Below, one piece after another: positions 38,527 to 47,395 of a DNA stretch of 64,000 nt. The stretch is from assembly GCF_000178835.2 (NCBI RefSeq), contig NC_015275.1:2377001-2441000 (forward strand), given 5' to 3'. The notes under the pieces are model-generated. The model was not told the origin of the DNA, searched no databases, and was given only the letters and a program-made list of their open reading frames with translations. How positions within the stretch are numbered: position 1 is the first letter of the stretch; every line of letters begins with the position of its first letter. The stretch comes from Cellulosilyticum lentocellum DSM 5427 (GTDB taxonomy: Bacteria; Bacillota; Clostridia; Lachnospirales; Cellulosilyticaceae). A program made the position numbers and the translations under genes.

Positions 38527-39783
38527 ATGATTACACATAAAGAACAGATAGAAAGATTAATTCTTGTGGCAGCACAGAAGAAACAATATAAAGAAGAAGA
38601 GGCATGGGAAAGCTTAGATGAACTTGCTGAACTTGTAAAAACTGCCGGTGGAGAAGTCATAACACAAGTCTTACAACGTCTTGACCACATTAATCCTGGC
38701 TTTTATATTGGCTCAGGAAAAGTCGAAGAAATCAAAGAAATGGCTCAGCTTCATGGGGCTACAGGGATTGTATTTGATGATGAGCTGTCCCCTATTCAAA
38801 TGCGTAACTTAGCAGAAGCACTTCAAATTAAAGTAATGGATCGTACAATGGTTATTCTAGATATCTTTGCTTCTAGAGCACTTTCTAAAGAAGGTAAGCT
38901 GCAAGTAGAAATGGCTCAGCTTAAATATCAATCATCACGTTTAATAGGCTTTGGGACAATGCTTTCTAGACAAGCTGGTGGTATTGGTAGCCGTGGACCT
39001 GGTGAAAAGAAACTTGAACTAGACAAACGTCATTTAAAAGTGCGTATGGAAATCTTACAAGCAGAACTGGCAGAAGTTGAGAAGCATCGTCAGCTTATTC
39101 GTTCAAGAAGAGATAAAAATAATACACCTGTCGTAGCTATAGTAGGTTATACTAATGCAGGTAAATCTACCTTACTTAATCAGCTCAGTGGTAGCGATGT
39201 TTATGTACAGAATCAGCTTTTTGCAACACTAGATCCTACTACACGTGGTATCACTTTGCCTAGTGGCTCTGAGATTCTATTAACAGATACAGTAGGCTTT
39301 ATTCGTAAATTACCACATCACCTAGTAAAAGCCTTTTATTCGACATTAGAAGAAGCTAAATATGCAGATATTATTCTCCATGTTATGGATGTCAGTTCAC
39401 CTCATTTAGAAACACATCAACAAGTCGTTTATGAAACTTTATCTCGCTTACAAATATCAGATATACCAATTGTTGCTGTTTACAATAAAATAGATACTCA
39501 TGTCGAAGACTATCCTAAAGATGAACATGCTACCTATGAAACGTATATATCTGCTAAAGAAGGCATTGGCTGTGAGCATTTATTATCTGTTTTAGAAGAA
39601 ATTTTATATAGTAACATGCAAGCTTTTGATATAGATGTTCCTTATACTAACCAAGATATTGTAAGATATTGTCATGAATACGGAGAACGCTTAGAAGAGG
39701 AGTATACAAATGAAGGTGTAAAAGTAAAAGGCTACATGCCAAAAGATAAATTTTATAAAATTGAAGCATATATTTTGTCGTAA
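38527..39783 (+). CDS. hflX: Ribosome-associated GTPase HflX
   Basis: 418 residues. N-terminal HflX domain (GFYIGSGKVEEI, GIVFDDELSPIQMRNL), glycine-rich linker RQAGGIGSRGPGEKKLELD, then a GTPase domain with G1 GYTNAGKS (~206), G3 DTVGF, G4 NKID. HflX splits stalled or hibernating 70S ribosomes (family knowledge). AGAAAGGAA ribosome site. Downstream of the PfkB-like gene. Confidence 0.96.
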   Translation: MITHKEQIERLILVAAQKKQYKEEEAWESLDELAELVKTAGGEVITQVLQRLDHINPGFYIGSGKVEEIKEMAQLHGATGIVFDDELSPIQMRNLAEALQIKVMDRTMVILDIFASRALSKEGKLQVEMAQLKYQSSRLIGFGTMLSRQAGGIGSRGPGEKKLELDKRHLKVRMEILQAELAEVEKHRQLIRSRRDKNNTPVVAIVGYTNAGKSTLLNQLSGSDVYVQNQLFATLDPTTRGITLPSGSEILLTDTVGFIRKLPHHLVKAFYSTLEEAKYADIILHVMDVSSPHLETHQQVVYETLSRLQISDIPIVAVYNKIDTHVEDYPKDEHATYETYISAKEGIGCEHLLSVLEEILYSNMQAFDIDVPYTNQDIVRYCHEYGERLEEEYTNEGVKVKGYMPKDKFYKIEAYILS

Positions 39784-40035
39784 TCATGTGAATTATTAGA
39801 TTATAGATAAGTGGGACAAATTAAATATCGCAATATCTGCCATTATCCTTACTTTTTAAAAGATTTTTTTATCTTTGCGTTTTGTTTTTACCATTATTTG
39901 TAAGTTATCTGTAGAATAGGGTAGCTTTCCACGGAATAAACACGATATATTATTGTGTGAAATTTCAGCAAATAATAGTATAATAAATCCATGAGCAGAG
40001 GCAAGAAATAAAATTCTTTATCTTGGAGGAAGTTT

Positions 40036-40281
40036 ATGTTAATGGAAAAGCAATATATTGGACAATGCGAAATCCCAAATATGACCATTCGCTACTACAT
40101 GATTAAACAAGGTACTTACTACGGAGTTGAACTAGTCGAAGAACAACGAGATAAACTTATTTGTATGTCAGAATTGATATCAGAGGTAGCCGAAGTAGCT
40201 TTATCTCTTGCTGAAAAACTTTTTAAGAATAATGTAACAACCGTTACTTTAACAGATATTATTGATGACTGGATTGGCTGA
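40036..40281 (+). CDS. DUF6514-like small protein
   Basis: 81 residues (starts MLMEKQYIGQCEIPN; YYGVELVEEQ; then VAEVALSLAEKLFKNNVTTV). The pattern of a short beta hairpin followed by a helix that positions a C-terminal strand resembles DUF6514 proteins of clostridia; function unknown. Start ATG 40036 has TTGGAGGA five to six bases upstream. The 250 bp before it contain no other gene. Confidence 0.65.
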   Translation: MLMEKQYIGQCEIPNMTIRYYMIKQGTYYGVELVEEQRDKLICMSELISEVAEVALSLAEKLFKNNVTTVTLTDIIDDWIG

Positions 40282-40292
40282 TAGCTATCAAG

Positions 40293-40323
40293 ACTACTAG
40301 GAACAGCTTCCTAGTAGTTTTTT
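40293..40323 (+). terminator. Terminator after the DUF6514-like gene
   Basis: ACTACTAGGAA and TTCCTAGTAGT around CAGC, then TTTTTTG. Confidence 0.88.
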
Positions 40324-40386
40324 GTTGCTATTCATTTATTTTTTATGATAGTATTAAATTAATTTTAACAACAAGGTGATATGATA

Positions 40387-41016
40387 ATGGATTCTTTTAA
40401 AACAATAGCTCAAAATGGTGAAGCACTCATCATTGAGAAGAAATCAAAGTTCATTGCAACTGTTTATCAAGTGCAAACAGTAGAAGAAGCAGATTTATAC
40501 ATGCAGCAGCTTCGAAAAAAGTATTACGATGCCACGCATAACTGCTTTGCTTATCAAATAGGAGAGAATAATGAATTTCAACGTTCAAGTGATGATGGCG
40601 AACCCCAAGGTACTGCTGGAAAACCCATATTAGAAGTCTTAAAAGGAGAGCAAGTAAAAAATACACTTATTTGTGTCACAAGATATTTTGGTGGAACGCT
40701 TTTAGGAACAGGTGGACTTGTAAGAGCTTATGGTAGAGCAGCTAAAGAAGGCTTACTTACTGTTGGGATTATTGAGAAAAGACGTATTCGTCTTTTTACT
40801 TTAAAAATGCCTTATACACTATCAGGGAAAGTTCAATATCTTTTAGGTGAGCGGAACTATGTTATTAGGGAAAGTATTTACTTAGAGGATGTAACCTTTA
40901 TTGTAGAAGTACAAGTTCATGAGGAGAAAGCCTTCATCAAATGGTTAGAAGAAAACACAAATGCAGGTATTGACATTTTACCAGGAGCATATGATTGGAT
41001 TGAAGTGAAACTATAA
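40387..41016 (+). CDS. yigZ: YigZ/IMPACT family protein
   Basis: About 209 residues. N-terminal UPF0029 domain with KKSKFIATVYQV, ATHNCFAYQIG, SDDGEPQGTAGKPIL and VTRYFGGTLLGTGGLVRAYG, then a C-terminal DUF1949-like ferredoxin-fold domain. Family role is unclear (eukaryotic IMPACT regulates GCN2; bacterial members unknown). ATG 40387 is used since AAGGTG ends 8 bases before it. Confidence 0.92.
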   Translation: MDSFKTIAQNGEALIIEKKSKFIATVYQVQTVEEADLYMQQLRKKYYDATHNCFAYQIGENNEFQRSSDDGEPQGTAGKPILEVLKGEQVKNTLICVTRYFGGTLLGTGGLVRAYGRAAKEGLLTVGIIEKRRIRLFTLKMPYTLSGKVQYLLGERNYVIRESIYLEDVTFIVEVQVHEEKAFIKWLEENTNAGIDILPGAYDWIEVKL

Positions 41017-41115
41017 GGACTTATTGCTAAAAATAAGTAGCTTATGGTAAAATAAAGCATATGTTTTATCAAACCTAACCCCATGGGGTTTAAATCCAAG
41101 GAGGAATAAAGATTT

Positions 41116-41847
41116 ATGTCTGGACATTCAAAGTTTGCCAACATTAAGCATAAAAAAGCTAAAAATGATGCGCAAAAAGGAAAAGTATTTACAAAAATAG
41201 GGCGTGAAATTGCCGTGGCCGTTAAAGAAGGTGGTGCAGATCCTTCTCTTAATAGAAAATTAAGTGATGTTATTGCCAAAGCAAAATCAAATAATATGCC
41301 AAACGATACAATCCAACGAAGCATCAAAAAAGCAGCTGGTGATGGAGATAACGTTCATTATGAATACATTACTTATGAAGGTTATGGTCCAAGTGGGGTA
41401 GCTGTTATTGTTGAGACCTTAACAGATAATAAAAATCGTTCAGCTGCCAATGTACGTTCTTACTTTACAAAAGGGAATGGAAATATGGGAACAACAGGGT
41501 GTGTTTCTTTCATGTTTGATAAAAAAGGTCAAATTGTTATTGAAAAAGAAGCAACTGATATGGATGAAGATGAACTAATGATGATGGCTATCGAAGCTGG
41601 TGCAGATGATTTTGAAGCAGAAGAAGAAGGGTATACAATTACAACTTCACCTGAGAGCTTTTCAGATGTACATGCAGCTTTAGAAGCAGCAGGCATTGAA
41701 ATGGCTGAAGCAGAAGTTACTATGGTACCACAAACTTGGACGACACTTACTTCAGAAGCTGACATTAAAGCAATGAATCGTATGCTTGACCTTCTTGAAG
41801 ACGATGATGACGTGCAGAATGTTTACCATTCATGGGATGAAGAATAG
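41116..41847 (+). CDS. yebC: YebC/PmpR (TACO1) family protein
   Basis: 243 residues. Starts [20 protein letters not shown]; contains [18 protein letters not shown] and [14 protein letters not shown]. Family members act as transcription regulators and, for TACO1/YebC, help translation of proline stretches (family knowledge). AAGGAGG ribosome site. The last 46 bases of the gene are duplicated 2,040 bp downstream, bracketing an inserted segment, and the original gene terminator now lies after the second copy. Confidence 0.96.
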   Translation: MSGHSKFANIKHKKAKNDAQKGKVFTKIGREIAVAVKEGGADPSLNRKLSDVIAKAKSNNMPNDTIQRSIKKAAGDGDNVHYEYITYEGYGPSGVAVIVETLTDNKNRSAANVRSYFTKGNGNMGTTGCVSFMFDKKGQIVIEKEATDMDEDELMMMAIEAGADDFEAEEEGYTITTSPESFSDVHAALEAAGIEMAEAEVTMVPQTWTTLTSEADIKAMNRMLDLLEDDDDVQNVYHSWDEE

Positions 41848-41848
41848 A
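41802..41848 (+). repeat. 47-bp direct repeat, left copy (in yebC 3' end)
   Basis: Identical over 47 bp to 43842-43888. It includes the last 15 codons and stop of yebC. Identity ends at 41849 (T) versus 43889 (C). A gene 3' end regenerated by a direct repeat is the usual footprint of site-specific integration. Confidence 0.95.
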
Positions 41849-41971
41849 TATTGATAGTCAAGGGATTAGTTGAAATTTAGTTATAAAAATTAGCGTCAGT
41901 GATGGCGTACATGAGACTTCTAATGATGATGTACAAACGTGCTAAGTATATCATCATTGGAGGCTTTTTTT

Positions 41972-43120
41972 ATGTCTAAAGGACTTTTACTAGAAAATTT
42001 ACTTAATGAATATTTATTAGACATCAGAATAAAAAATTATTCTGATAGGCAATATGGACCAACATTTGATTATATTTCATCCACAGGTCTAAGTGGGTTA
42101 AAACTTAAGGTTCCTTTGAAAAAGATTTCAAACGTAAATTCCGATAGTGATACATTAACAGATAGCGATGAGATTAACTGGGATTTAATTATTAATGGGA
42201 AACTTCCAACATTGGGAGAATTAATGGATAGTAAAGAACAAAAAGGATACGTAGTTGAAGGATTATCTAGAATGTCTTCTTCATATAAAGATGCTAGTAG
42301 ATGTAAACCTATATTACCAATTCTTTCTGACCCAATAAAAGAGGATGGTGATGAAGATGGCATTTGGGATGATAAAGAGCCAAATAAATTAAGAAAAGAT
42401 ACTCTCGAAACTTTGTATGCTTCTAAAATTTCTAAAAAAAATAGTAAAAATAATCCTATTTATGTTAATATTAAAGAAAATACAGTATATATATCAGCTA
42501 ATGTTTATATAGTAAATAACACAATGGACAGATATACAAAACTTGCACTGGATGGAATAAAAGAAAGGTGGGAACAAAATATAGTCGGCTCAAGTTATGA
42601 TTTTTTACCAGGACTGAAAGGTAATGTAGTTGTGACACTTAATCAGGTTGACTATGAAGAAATAGAGAATGGAGAGAAATATCCAGTATATATAAGAATA
42701 AATGAGATGGGAGTATCACATAATCTTAATACAATATTATGGAGTATGAAAAAATCAAATTTCTTTGTAAATGTCTCTACCAAAGATCCTAGGAATGAAA
42801 AACCATATTCAAGTGATTAATTTAAAGGAATGGTTGCGCATGAATTTGGGCATTCTTTAGGATTATATGATGCTTATCCAGATGCTAATAAAGAGCCAGG
42901 TGCTAATAAAGGTAAGTACCTTATTAGTAATGCTGAAATAGATGAAGGAACAAAGTTTTGCATAGATGGTAGTATAATGTGGAATAGCGGTATAGCCTAT
43001 AGTAATGATATTGAAATGGTATTACAGGCATTTATAGAAAATGAATTACAATTTTACATGAACATAGGAGTACATAAAAAATCTAAAGCTATTAGATTCC
43101 CCCAAAACTTTATAGAATAA
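41972..43120 (+). pseudogene. Orphan toxin cassette: Ca-binding module plus metzincin-like protease, interrupted by TAA
   Basis: One frame of 383 codons with a single in-frame TAA at 42818-42820. Residues ~1-140 are homologous to the pre-toxin part of the 1,472-residue protein at 51,400 (GLKLKVPLKK, then DSDTLTDSDEINWD and PILPILSDP). The C-terminal part has HEFGHSLGLYD (HExxHxxGxxD zinc motif) and SIMWN (Met-turn), as in metzincin proteases. The frame around the stop reads YSSD, TAA, FKGMVAHEFGHS; CAA to TAA would explain it. No signal peptide. ATG 41972 has GGAGG 8 bases upstream. Likely a detached polymorphic-toxin C-terminus, now inactivated. Confidence 0.72.
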
Positions 43121-43145
43121 TAATATAATTATATGGAGGTAGATA

Positions 43146-43640
43146 ATGAAAAAAAGTAAGAAGAAATTATGTGGCATACTTTTGATTACGGCTATTCTAA
43201 TCGTAGCCTCTAGGTTTACTTTCTCAGAAAAACTAGACTCGAAATATTATGAAAAGTTTAAACAAGATACAATACTTGATTTTGAAAATAATAAAGAGGT
43301 ATTTGTAGAAATTGCAGAAGCTTTATCAAAAGATAATCAACCTAAGTGGTACTACAAAAATAAAAAAAACATTAATATTAATCTGCCATCAGATATCTCT
43401 GAGAGTAAAGAACTTATTAACAGTATTGAAAGCCTTATTAATAAATACGACTATATAGGGGTACAATATAGAAGCTCTGTTATTGATAATTATCAAATCG
43501 TTAGTTTTGATAAAAATGTTAAAGGGAAAGTAGATGTCTCTATTATATACTTTGTTAATAGTGATGCTCCTATCCAAGAAAGTAGTTTTTTAGTCAAAAT
43601 AACTGATAAATGGTATTATAGAATTAACTTTTATGCATAA
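43146..43640 (+). CDS. Membrane-anchored hypothetical protein, candidate immunity protein
   Basis: 164 residues: basic start (KKSKKKLC), one transmembrane segment (GILLITAILIVASRF), then an extracytoplasmic alpha/beta domain ending in aromatic strands (FLVKITDKWYYRINFYA). No family recognised. It lies 25 bp after the metalloprotease frame with a good ATATGGAGGTAG ribosome site, and an R-type hairpin follows directly. Position and outward-facing topology fit immunity against an extracellular protease toxin, but this is inference from order only. Confidence 0.55.
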   Translation: MKKSKKKLCGILLITAILIVASRFTFSEKLDSKYYEKFKQDTILDFENNKEVFVEIAEALSKDNQPKWYYKNKKNININLPSDISESKELINSIESLINKYDYIGVQYRSSVIDNYQIVSFDKNVKGKVDVSIIYFVNSDAPIQESSFLVKITDKWYYRINFYA

Positions 43641-43646
43641 AATAGG

Positions 43647-43760
43647 AGAACTTTCTTGTTGGTTTGAAGATTAATTATATATTTCAAGACCCAAAAGTTC
43701 TTTTTTAAAACTGTAAATCCATACTTTTCATCTTGAATTATTGCCCTCATAACCAAAGTT
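43647..43760 (+). repeat. R element, copy 1
   Basis: Hairpin arms AGAACTTT (43647-43654) and AAAGTTCT (43694-43701) enclosing GGTTTGAAGATTAATTATA-type loop, T run, then ~55 bp similar to copies at 56205 and 57263 (TGTAAAT...ACTTTT...ATTGCC). Located 6 bp after the 43,146 gene. Confidence 0.7.
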
Positions 43761-43841
43761 TTTTATATCAGTTGTTGTATTAAATATCAAGCTATATGTA
43801 GTTTTATATGGTACATTTAGAACGTTAAATTTATTCATGAG

Positions 43842-43888
43842 CGATGATGACGTGCAGAATGTTTACCATTCATGGGATGAAGAATAGA
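43842..43888 (+). repeat. 47-bp direct repeat, right copy
   Basis: Exact copy of 41802-41848, here not joined to yebC. It is followed by the presumably original yebC terminator at 43900-43950, which supports insertion of the 2,040-bp segment into yebC's 3' end. Confidence 0.95.
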
Positions 43889-43899
43889 CTTTAATAAAT

Positions 43900-43950
43900 A
43901 TTAATATAAAAAAGTTCTAGGAATATTTCCTAGAACTTTTTTATATTAAT
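43900..43950. terminator. 24-bp perfect bidirectional terminator
   Basis: Arms 43900-43923 and 43927-43950 are exact complements around TAT (core AAAAAAGTTCTAGGAA), between the yebC side and the convergent PilZ gene. Confidence 0.92.
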
Positions 43951-44659
43951 TGATCTTTTTAAGTAAAGAACGTTGTTTTTCAAAAATTAATCGTGTTAAT
44001 AAATTAGTATCAGCTATATCTAAATTCTGAAATTGAACACGGTGTGAATAATAACCTGCACCATTCATTTCTCCTAAGCCCAAAATTTTGCCCTTTAAAT
44101 TAAATTCCATATTCACAAAATAAAACTCTAGCATTATATTTTGTGACGACTTAAGTTGCAAATTAGTATTTAAGCACATACCACCCGTGCTGATATTCAC
44201 ACAAATACCTTTTTCATAAGGAAGTTCTAAGAAATCTATTTCTTCATTTTCTTCCGCTGGAAGTAGCTGAAATTTTACATCGAAGGTAACATCTAATCTA
44301 AAATATTCTCTTTGCTGCTTCTTAACGATAGGTGAAACAACTTCACCTACATAAAACAAACTATTTCCCTTACGATAACTCCTCACAATACGTATTTGTG
44401 AATGAAACAAAGCTAATTTAGATACAAATACCATGTCAATAATAGCATCTTGTGGATAGATGACCCAGTCTAATTTAGATATAGGTGCCTCGAAGATCAG
44501 TAGTCGTTCTACCCATTCAATAGGCTTAGTCACATGGGTATTATGTAGATAAGATAGGCGTAAAGTCAAATTCATATCGTCCATTAAATTTTTCTGATAC
44601 ATTTTTACGCTTTCTTCAATGGCGGTACTTTGATTCTTATTCTCCTGATTATATCTCAC
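43946..44659 (-). CDS. PilZ domain protein (YpfA/YcgR-like c-di-GMP receptor)
   Basis: 237 residues. N-terminal YcgR-type domain, then a PilZ domain from ~residue 115 with the c-di-GMP-binding motifs QQREYFRLD (RxxxR) and NISTGGMCL (D/NxSxxG). Such proteins bind c-di-GMP and control motility or polysaccharide (family knowledge). With the HD-GYP protein at 20,784, the window holds both turnover and reception of c-di-GMP. Start ATG 44659 with AGGAGAG upstream. Monocistronic. Confidence 0.85.
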   Translation of the reverse strand: MRYNQENKNQSTAIEESVKMYQKNLMDDMNLTLRLSYLHNTHVTKPIEWVERLLIFEAPISKLDWVIYPQDAIIDMVFVSKLALFHSQIRIVRSYRKGNSLFYVGEVVSPIVKKQQREYFRLDVTFDVKFQLLPAEENEEIDFLELPYEKGICVNISTGGMCLNTNLQLKSSQNIMLEFYFVNMEFNLKGKILGLGEMNGAGYYSHRVQFQNLDIADTNLLTRLIFEKQRSLLKKIN

Positions 44660-44848
44660 ACTATTCTCTCCTTACTCTGCTCTCTTAAATTTATTATACT
44701 TTATTATAAGTTTACTTTTCAACTTAAAGTTAAATTGTTGTAAGTGTTTTGGATTATTCTAAGCCCCACTTGAAAATCTTTGTATAATATGTCACAATAT
44801 TGCTTGATACGAAGACTTAGAATAAGTACGAATTAAAGGAGTCATACG

Positions 44849-46204
44849 ATGGCTAAAAAAAATCAAATAATTGAAGGCATTGTGTCTCATAGTATATTCC
44901 CTAATAAAGGGGTTGTTTATTATGAAGAACAGCCTATTTATGTTACAGGTGCTTTTAAAGGCCAACATATTAAAGCACGTTTATTTAAGCGCAAAAAAGG
45001 AACTTGGGAAGCACAGCTTCTAGAAGTCCTCGAGAATCCGACTTATTTTGTCGAAGCGCCTTGCTCTTATTTTGGGATGTGTGGTGGTTGTAGCGCTCAA
45101 AACCTTGATTATGATGAGCAAATTCATTTAAAACATGAACAAGTCAAAGAACTACTTACCAAAGCAGGTATCTCTGACTATGAAGATTTGGGTGTTATTG
45201 GAAGTCCTGAAGCTTTAGCGTATAGAAATAAAATGGAATTTAGCTTTGGAGATGAAGTCAAAGATGGTCCTATGACTTTAGGTATGCACCGTAAACATAG
45301 TACCTATGATGTGATTACAGTAGATGGTTGCCTCTTAGTAGATGAGGACTTTAGTACAATACTACGAACTATTTTAGACTACTGTAAGGATAACGATTTA
45401 AATTACTATAAGAAAATGCAGCATACTGGATTCATGCGTTATGTTGTTATTCGTAAGTCTATTACATTTGGTGAAATATTGGTTAATATTGTTACTTCAT
45501 CTCAAAAAGATTTTTCTTTCATACCTTTAGCAACGCTATTAGCACACCTTCCTCTTAAAGGAAAACTAACAGGTGTAATCCATACCATTACAGATAATTT
45601 GGCTGATGCAATTAAGCCAGAAAAAGTATCTGTCATTTATGGGCAAGATACAATTAGAGAGCAGATTCTAGGATTGCAGTTTAATATATCACCATTTTCT
45701 TTCTTCCAGACGAATACAAAGGGAGCAGAACTCCTTTATAAAAATGCGCTTTCCCTTATTGATGATATGGATAATAAAACTGTATTTGACTTATACTGTG
45801 GTACAGGTACCATCACTCAAATTATGGCTACTCGCGCAAAGAAAGTCTATGGCATCGAGATTGTAGAAGAAGCGATTGATAAGGCCAAAGAAAATGCTAT
45901 TTTTAATCATTTAACCAACTGTCATTTTATTGCAGGTGATGTTATGGTAGAAGTGGATCAATTAAAAGAAACACCAGATATCATCATATTAGATCCACCA
46001 AGAGACGGTATTCATCCAAAAGCAATTCAAAAGATTATTAACTTTGGTGCTAAAGAACTACTTTATATTTCATGCAAACCAACTTCATTGACAAGAGACT
46101 TACCAATTTTAAAAGAAGCTGGATATCACATTGATAAAGTGCTTTGCGTGGATATGTTTCCGCAGACGCCCCACGTTGAGACGGTAGTGAAGCTATCTAA
46201 ATAA
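44849..46204 (+). CDS. 23S rRNA (uracil-5-)-methyltransferase, RlmD/RlmCD type
   Basis: 451 residues, TrmA/RumA family. N-terminal TRAM domain (residues ~5-60), 4Fe-4S cysteines (CSYFGMCGGCSAQNL), SAM-binding DLYCGTGTITQIMA, LDPPRDGIHPKA, and the catalytic Cys in LYISCKPTSLTRDL. Methylates uracil C5 in 23S rRNA by family precedent; which position (747, 1939 or both) cannot be told. AAAGGAGTC ribosome site. The accessory region resumes directly after it. Confidence 0.93.
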   Translation: MAKKNQIIEGIVSHSIFPNKGVVYYEEQPIYVTGAFKGQHIKARLFKRKKGTWEAQLLEVLENPTYFVEAPCSYFGMCGGCSAQNLDYDEQIHLKHEQVKELLTKAGISDYEDLGVIGSPEALAYRNKMEFSFGDEVKDGPMTLGMHRKHSTYDVITVDGCLLVDEDFSTILRTILDYCKDNDLNYYKKMQHTGFMRYVVIRKSITFGEILVNIVTSSQKDFSFIPLATLLAHLPLKGKLTGVIHTITDNLADAIKPEKVSVIYGQDTIREQILGLQFNISPFSFFQTNTKGAELLYKNALSLIDDMDNKTVFDLYCGTGTITQIMATRAKKVYGIEIVEEAIDKAKENAIFNHLTNCHFIAGDVMVEVDQLKETPDIIILDPPRDGIHPKAIQKIINFGAKELLYISCKPTSLTRDLPILKEAGYHIDKVLCVDMFPQTPHVETVVKLSK

Positions 46205-46845
46205 ATTGACTAACTAAAAAAAAGTCCTACCATCTTAAAAAAACTCTTTCCACCTAACATTTTCCACCAGACCAAAAGCAGGAGGAAGAGCTGGAAAAAG
46301 AAATAAGATTCAAGGGATTAAAATTAGGAATCTAACAAGGGTTAAGGTGTTGAGGGACAAGGGTTAAGAATAGAAATCAGGAATAAGGATTGAGGGAAAA
46401 CACCCCTTGATCCTTTTTTCTTTACCCTAAAATCAGGCATGGCTTTTTTACATGAAAATAAAGTTGTTCCCGATTTTCTTAAAAATGAGAGAAAAAAATA
46501 GGGCAAAAATGCAGGATTCGGGAAAGACTTTTTTTTAGCGGGCAACGAAAGATGTGGGTTTGTGAGGGGTGAAGTGGGAAAGAGTTTTTTTTAGCGGTAC
46601 AATAAAACCTAGATATATCAAGGCTTAGGGCGAATAATAGCTCTAAGCCTTGATGTGTTTTTGGACACTTTTTGGACAAATAGATGTTCCCAAATGAGTA
46701 GGGGGTACACTTTTTGGCAGAATTCAGTAGTTTTGCGCAAAAGTATAGGTAATGGTGTAAATATTTATTTATGAGGAAATATACATAAAATCTTTGAGAC
46801 ATGATATGATCTAACTAAAATTACAAGATATGAAAATGGGAAAAT
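46205..46845. other. 640-bp non-coding region with repeats and a hairpin
   Basis: No credible gene. There is a 22-bp direct repeat with one mismatch (46520-46541 and 46576-46597, GGGAAAGA...TTTTTTTAGCGG) and a 12-bp perfect hairpin ATCAAGGCTTAG (46617) with CTAAGCCTTGAT (46643) followed by GTGTTTTTGG. GGACACTTTTTGGACA lies just after. Base composition is purine-rich on the top strand, unlike its neighbours. Probably degenerate accessory DNA. Confidence 0.55.
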
Positions 46846-47058
46846 ATGAAGTATGAAAAGTATTTAGGAAATTTTGTTATAAAGGGCAACTTTGATGAAG
46901 AATTTATATCTAAAGTAGAAGATGAATTTGAAATTAAATTGCCAGAAGATTATTTGAAATTTATAAGATATTGCAATGATGGAGATGAAGATATAGGTGC
47001 AAGTTACATAAGATTTAAAAGAATAAAAGAAATTATTCTGAGAACTATCATGGTATAA
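46846..47058 (+). pseudogene. SMI1/KNR4 (SUKH) immunity protein, truncated by frameshift
   Basis: 70 residues that match the N-terminal half of SUKH proteins (ISKVEDEFEIKLPEDYLKFI, then YCNDGDEDIGASYIRF and KRIKEI). A full SUKH protein is about 130-160 residues. A +1 shift near 47,035 continues with SENYHGIKV, so the ending LRTIMV looks like frameshifted sequence. SUKH proteins are widespread immunity proteins of polymorphic toxin systems (family knowledge). A hairpin at about 47,093-47,136 with a T run follows. Confidence 0.72.
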
Positions 47059-47174
47059 AAGTGATGCTATTGTAGGTAGGGTGAAAGATATAAGGGCTTA
47101 GAAGCAGATTAATTTGCTTTTAAGTCCTGTTTTTATATATTCCTAAGCATATTTTTTATACCATGAAGATCCAA

Positions 47175-47340
47175 TGTGTAATTGAATATCAAGGTCAAAT
47201 ATTGTTGTAAGAGGGGGGCTATACTTATTTTTTAGGGAAATAATATAGTTATTTGTAAAAAAATATATTTAATTTAAAATTTATTAAATTTAGTATAAGA
47301 TTAAATTATAAGCTGAAATGCTCATGTAATAGGGCACTTA
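47175..47340 (+). repeat. U element, copy 1
   Basis: Resembles 58668-58812 and 60445-60560. Shared blocks are TAATTGAATA, GGGG followed by CTATACTTATTTTTTAGGGA, TTTAGTATAAGATTAAA, and GCTGAAATGCTCATGTAATA. It lies just upstream of the SF2 helicase gene and includes AT-rich promoter-like sequence. It is the most diverged of the three copies. Confidence 0.5.
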
Positions 47341-47395
47341 TATCAAGATTTCTGTAAATTATATTAAGGTAAATACGTATAAGAAGGAGTTGCTA

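Noticed and set aside
46342-46802. Two overlapping minus-strand ORFs in the 46.2-46.8 kb gap
   Set aside because: Composition is that of purine-rich non-coding DNA read in reverse, without ribosome sites or recognisable domains, and they cross the hairpin and direct repeats.
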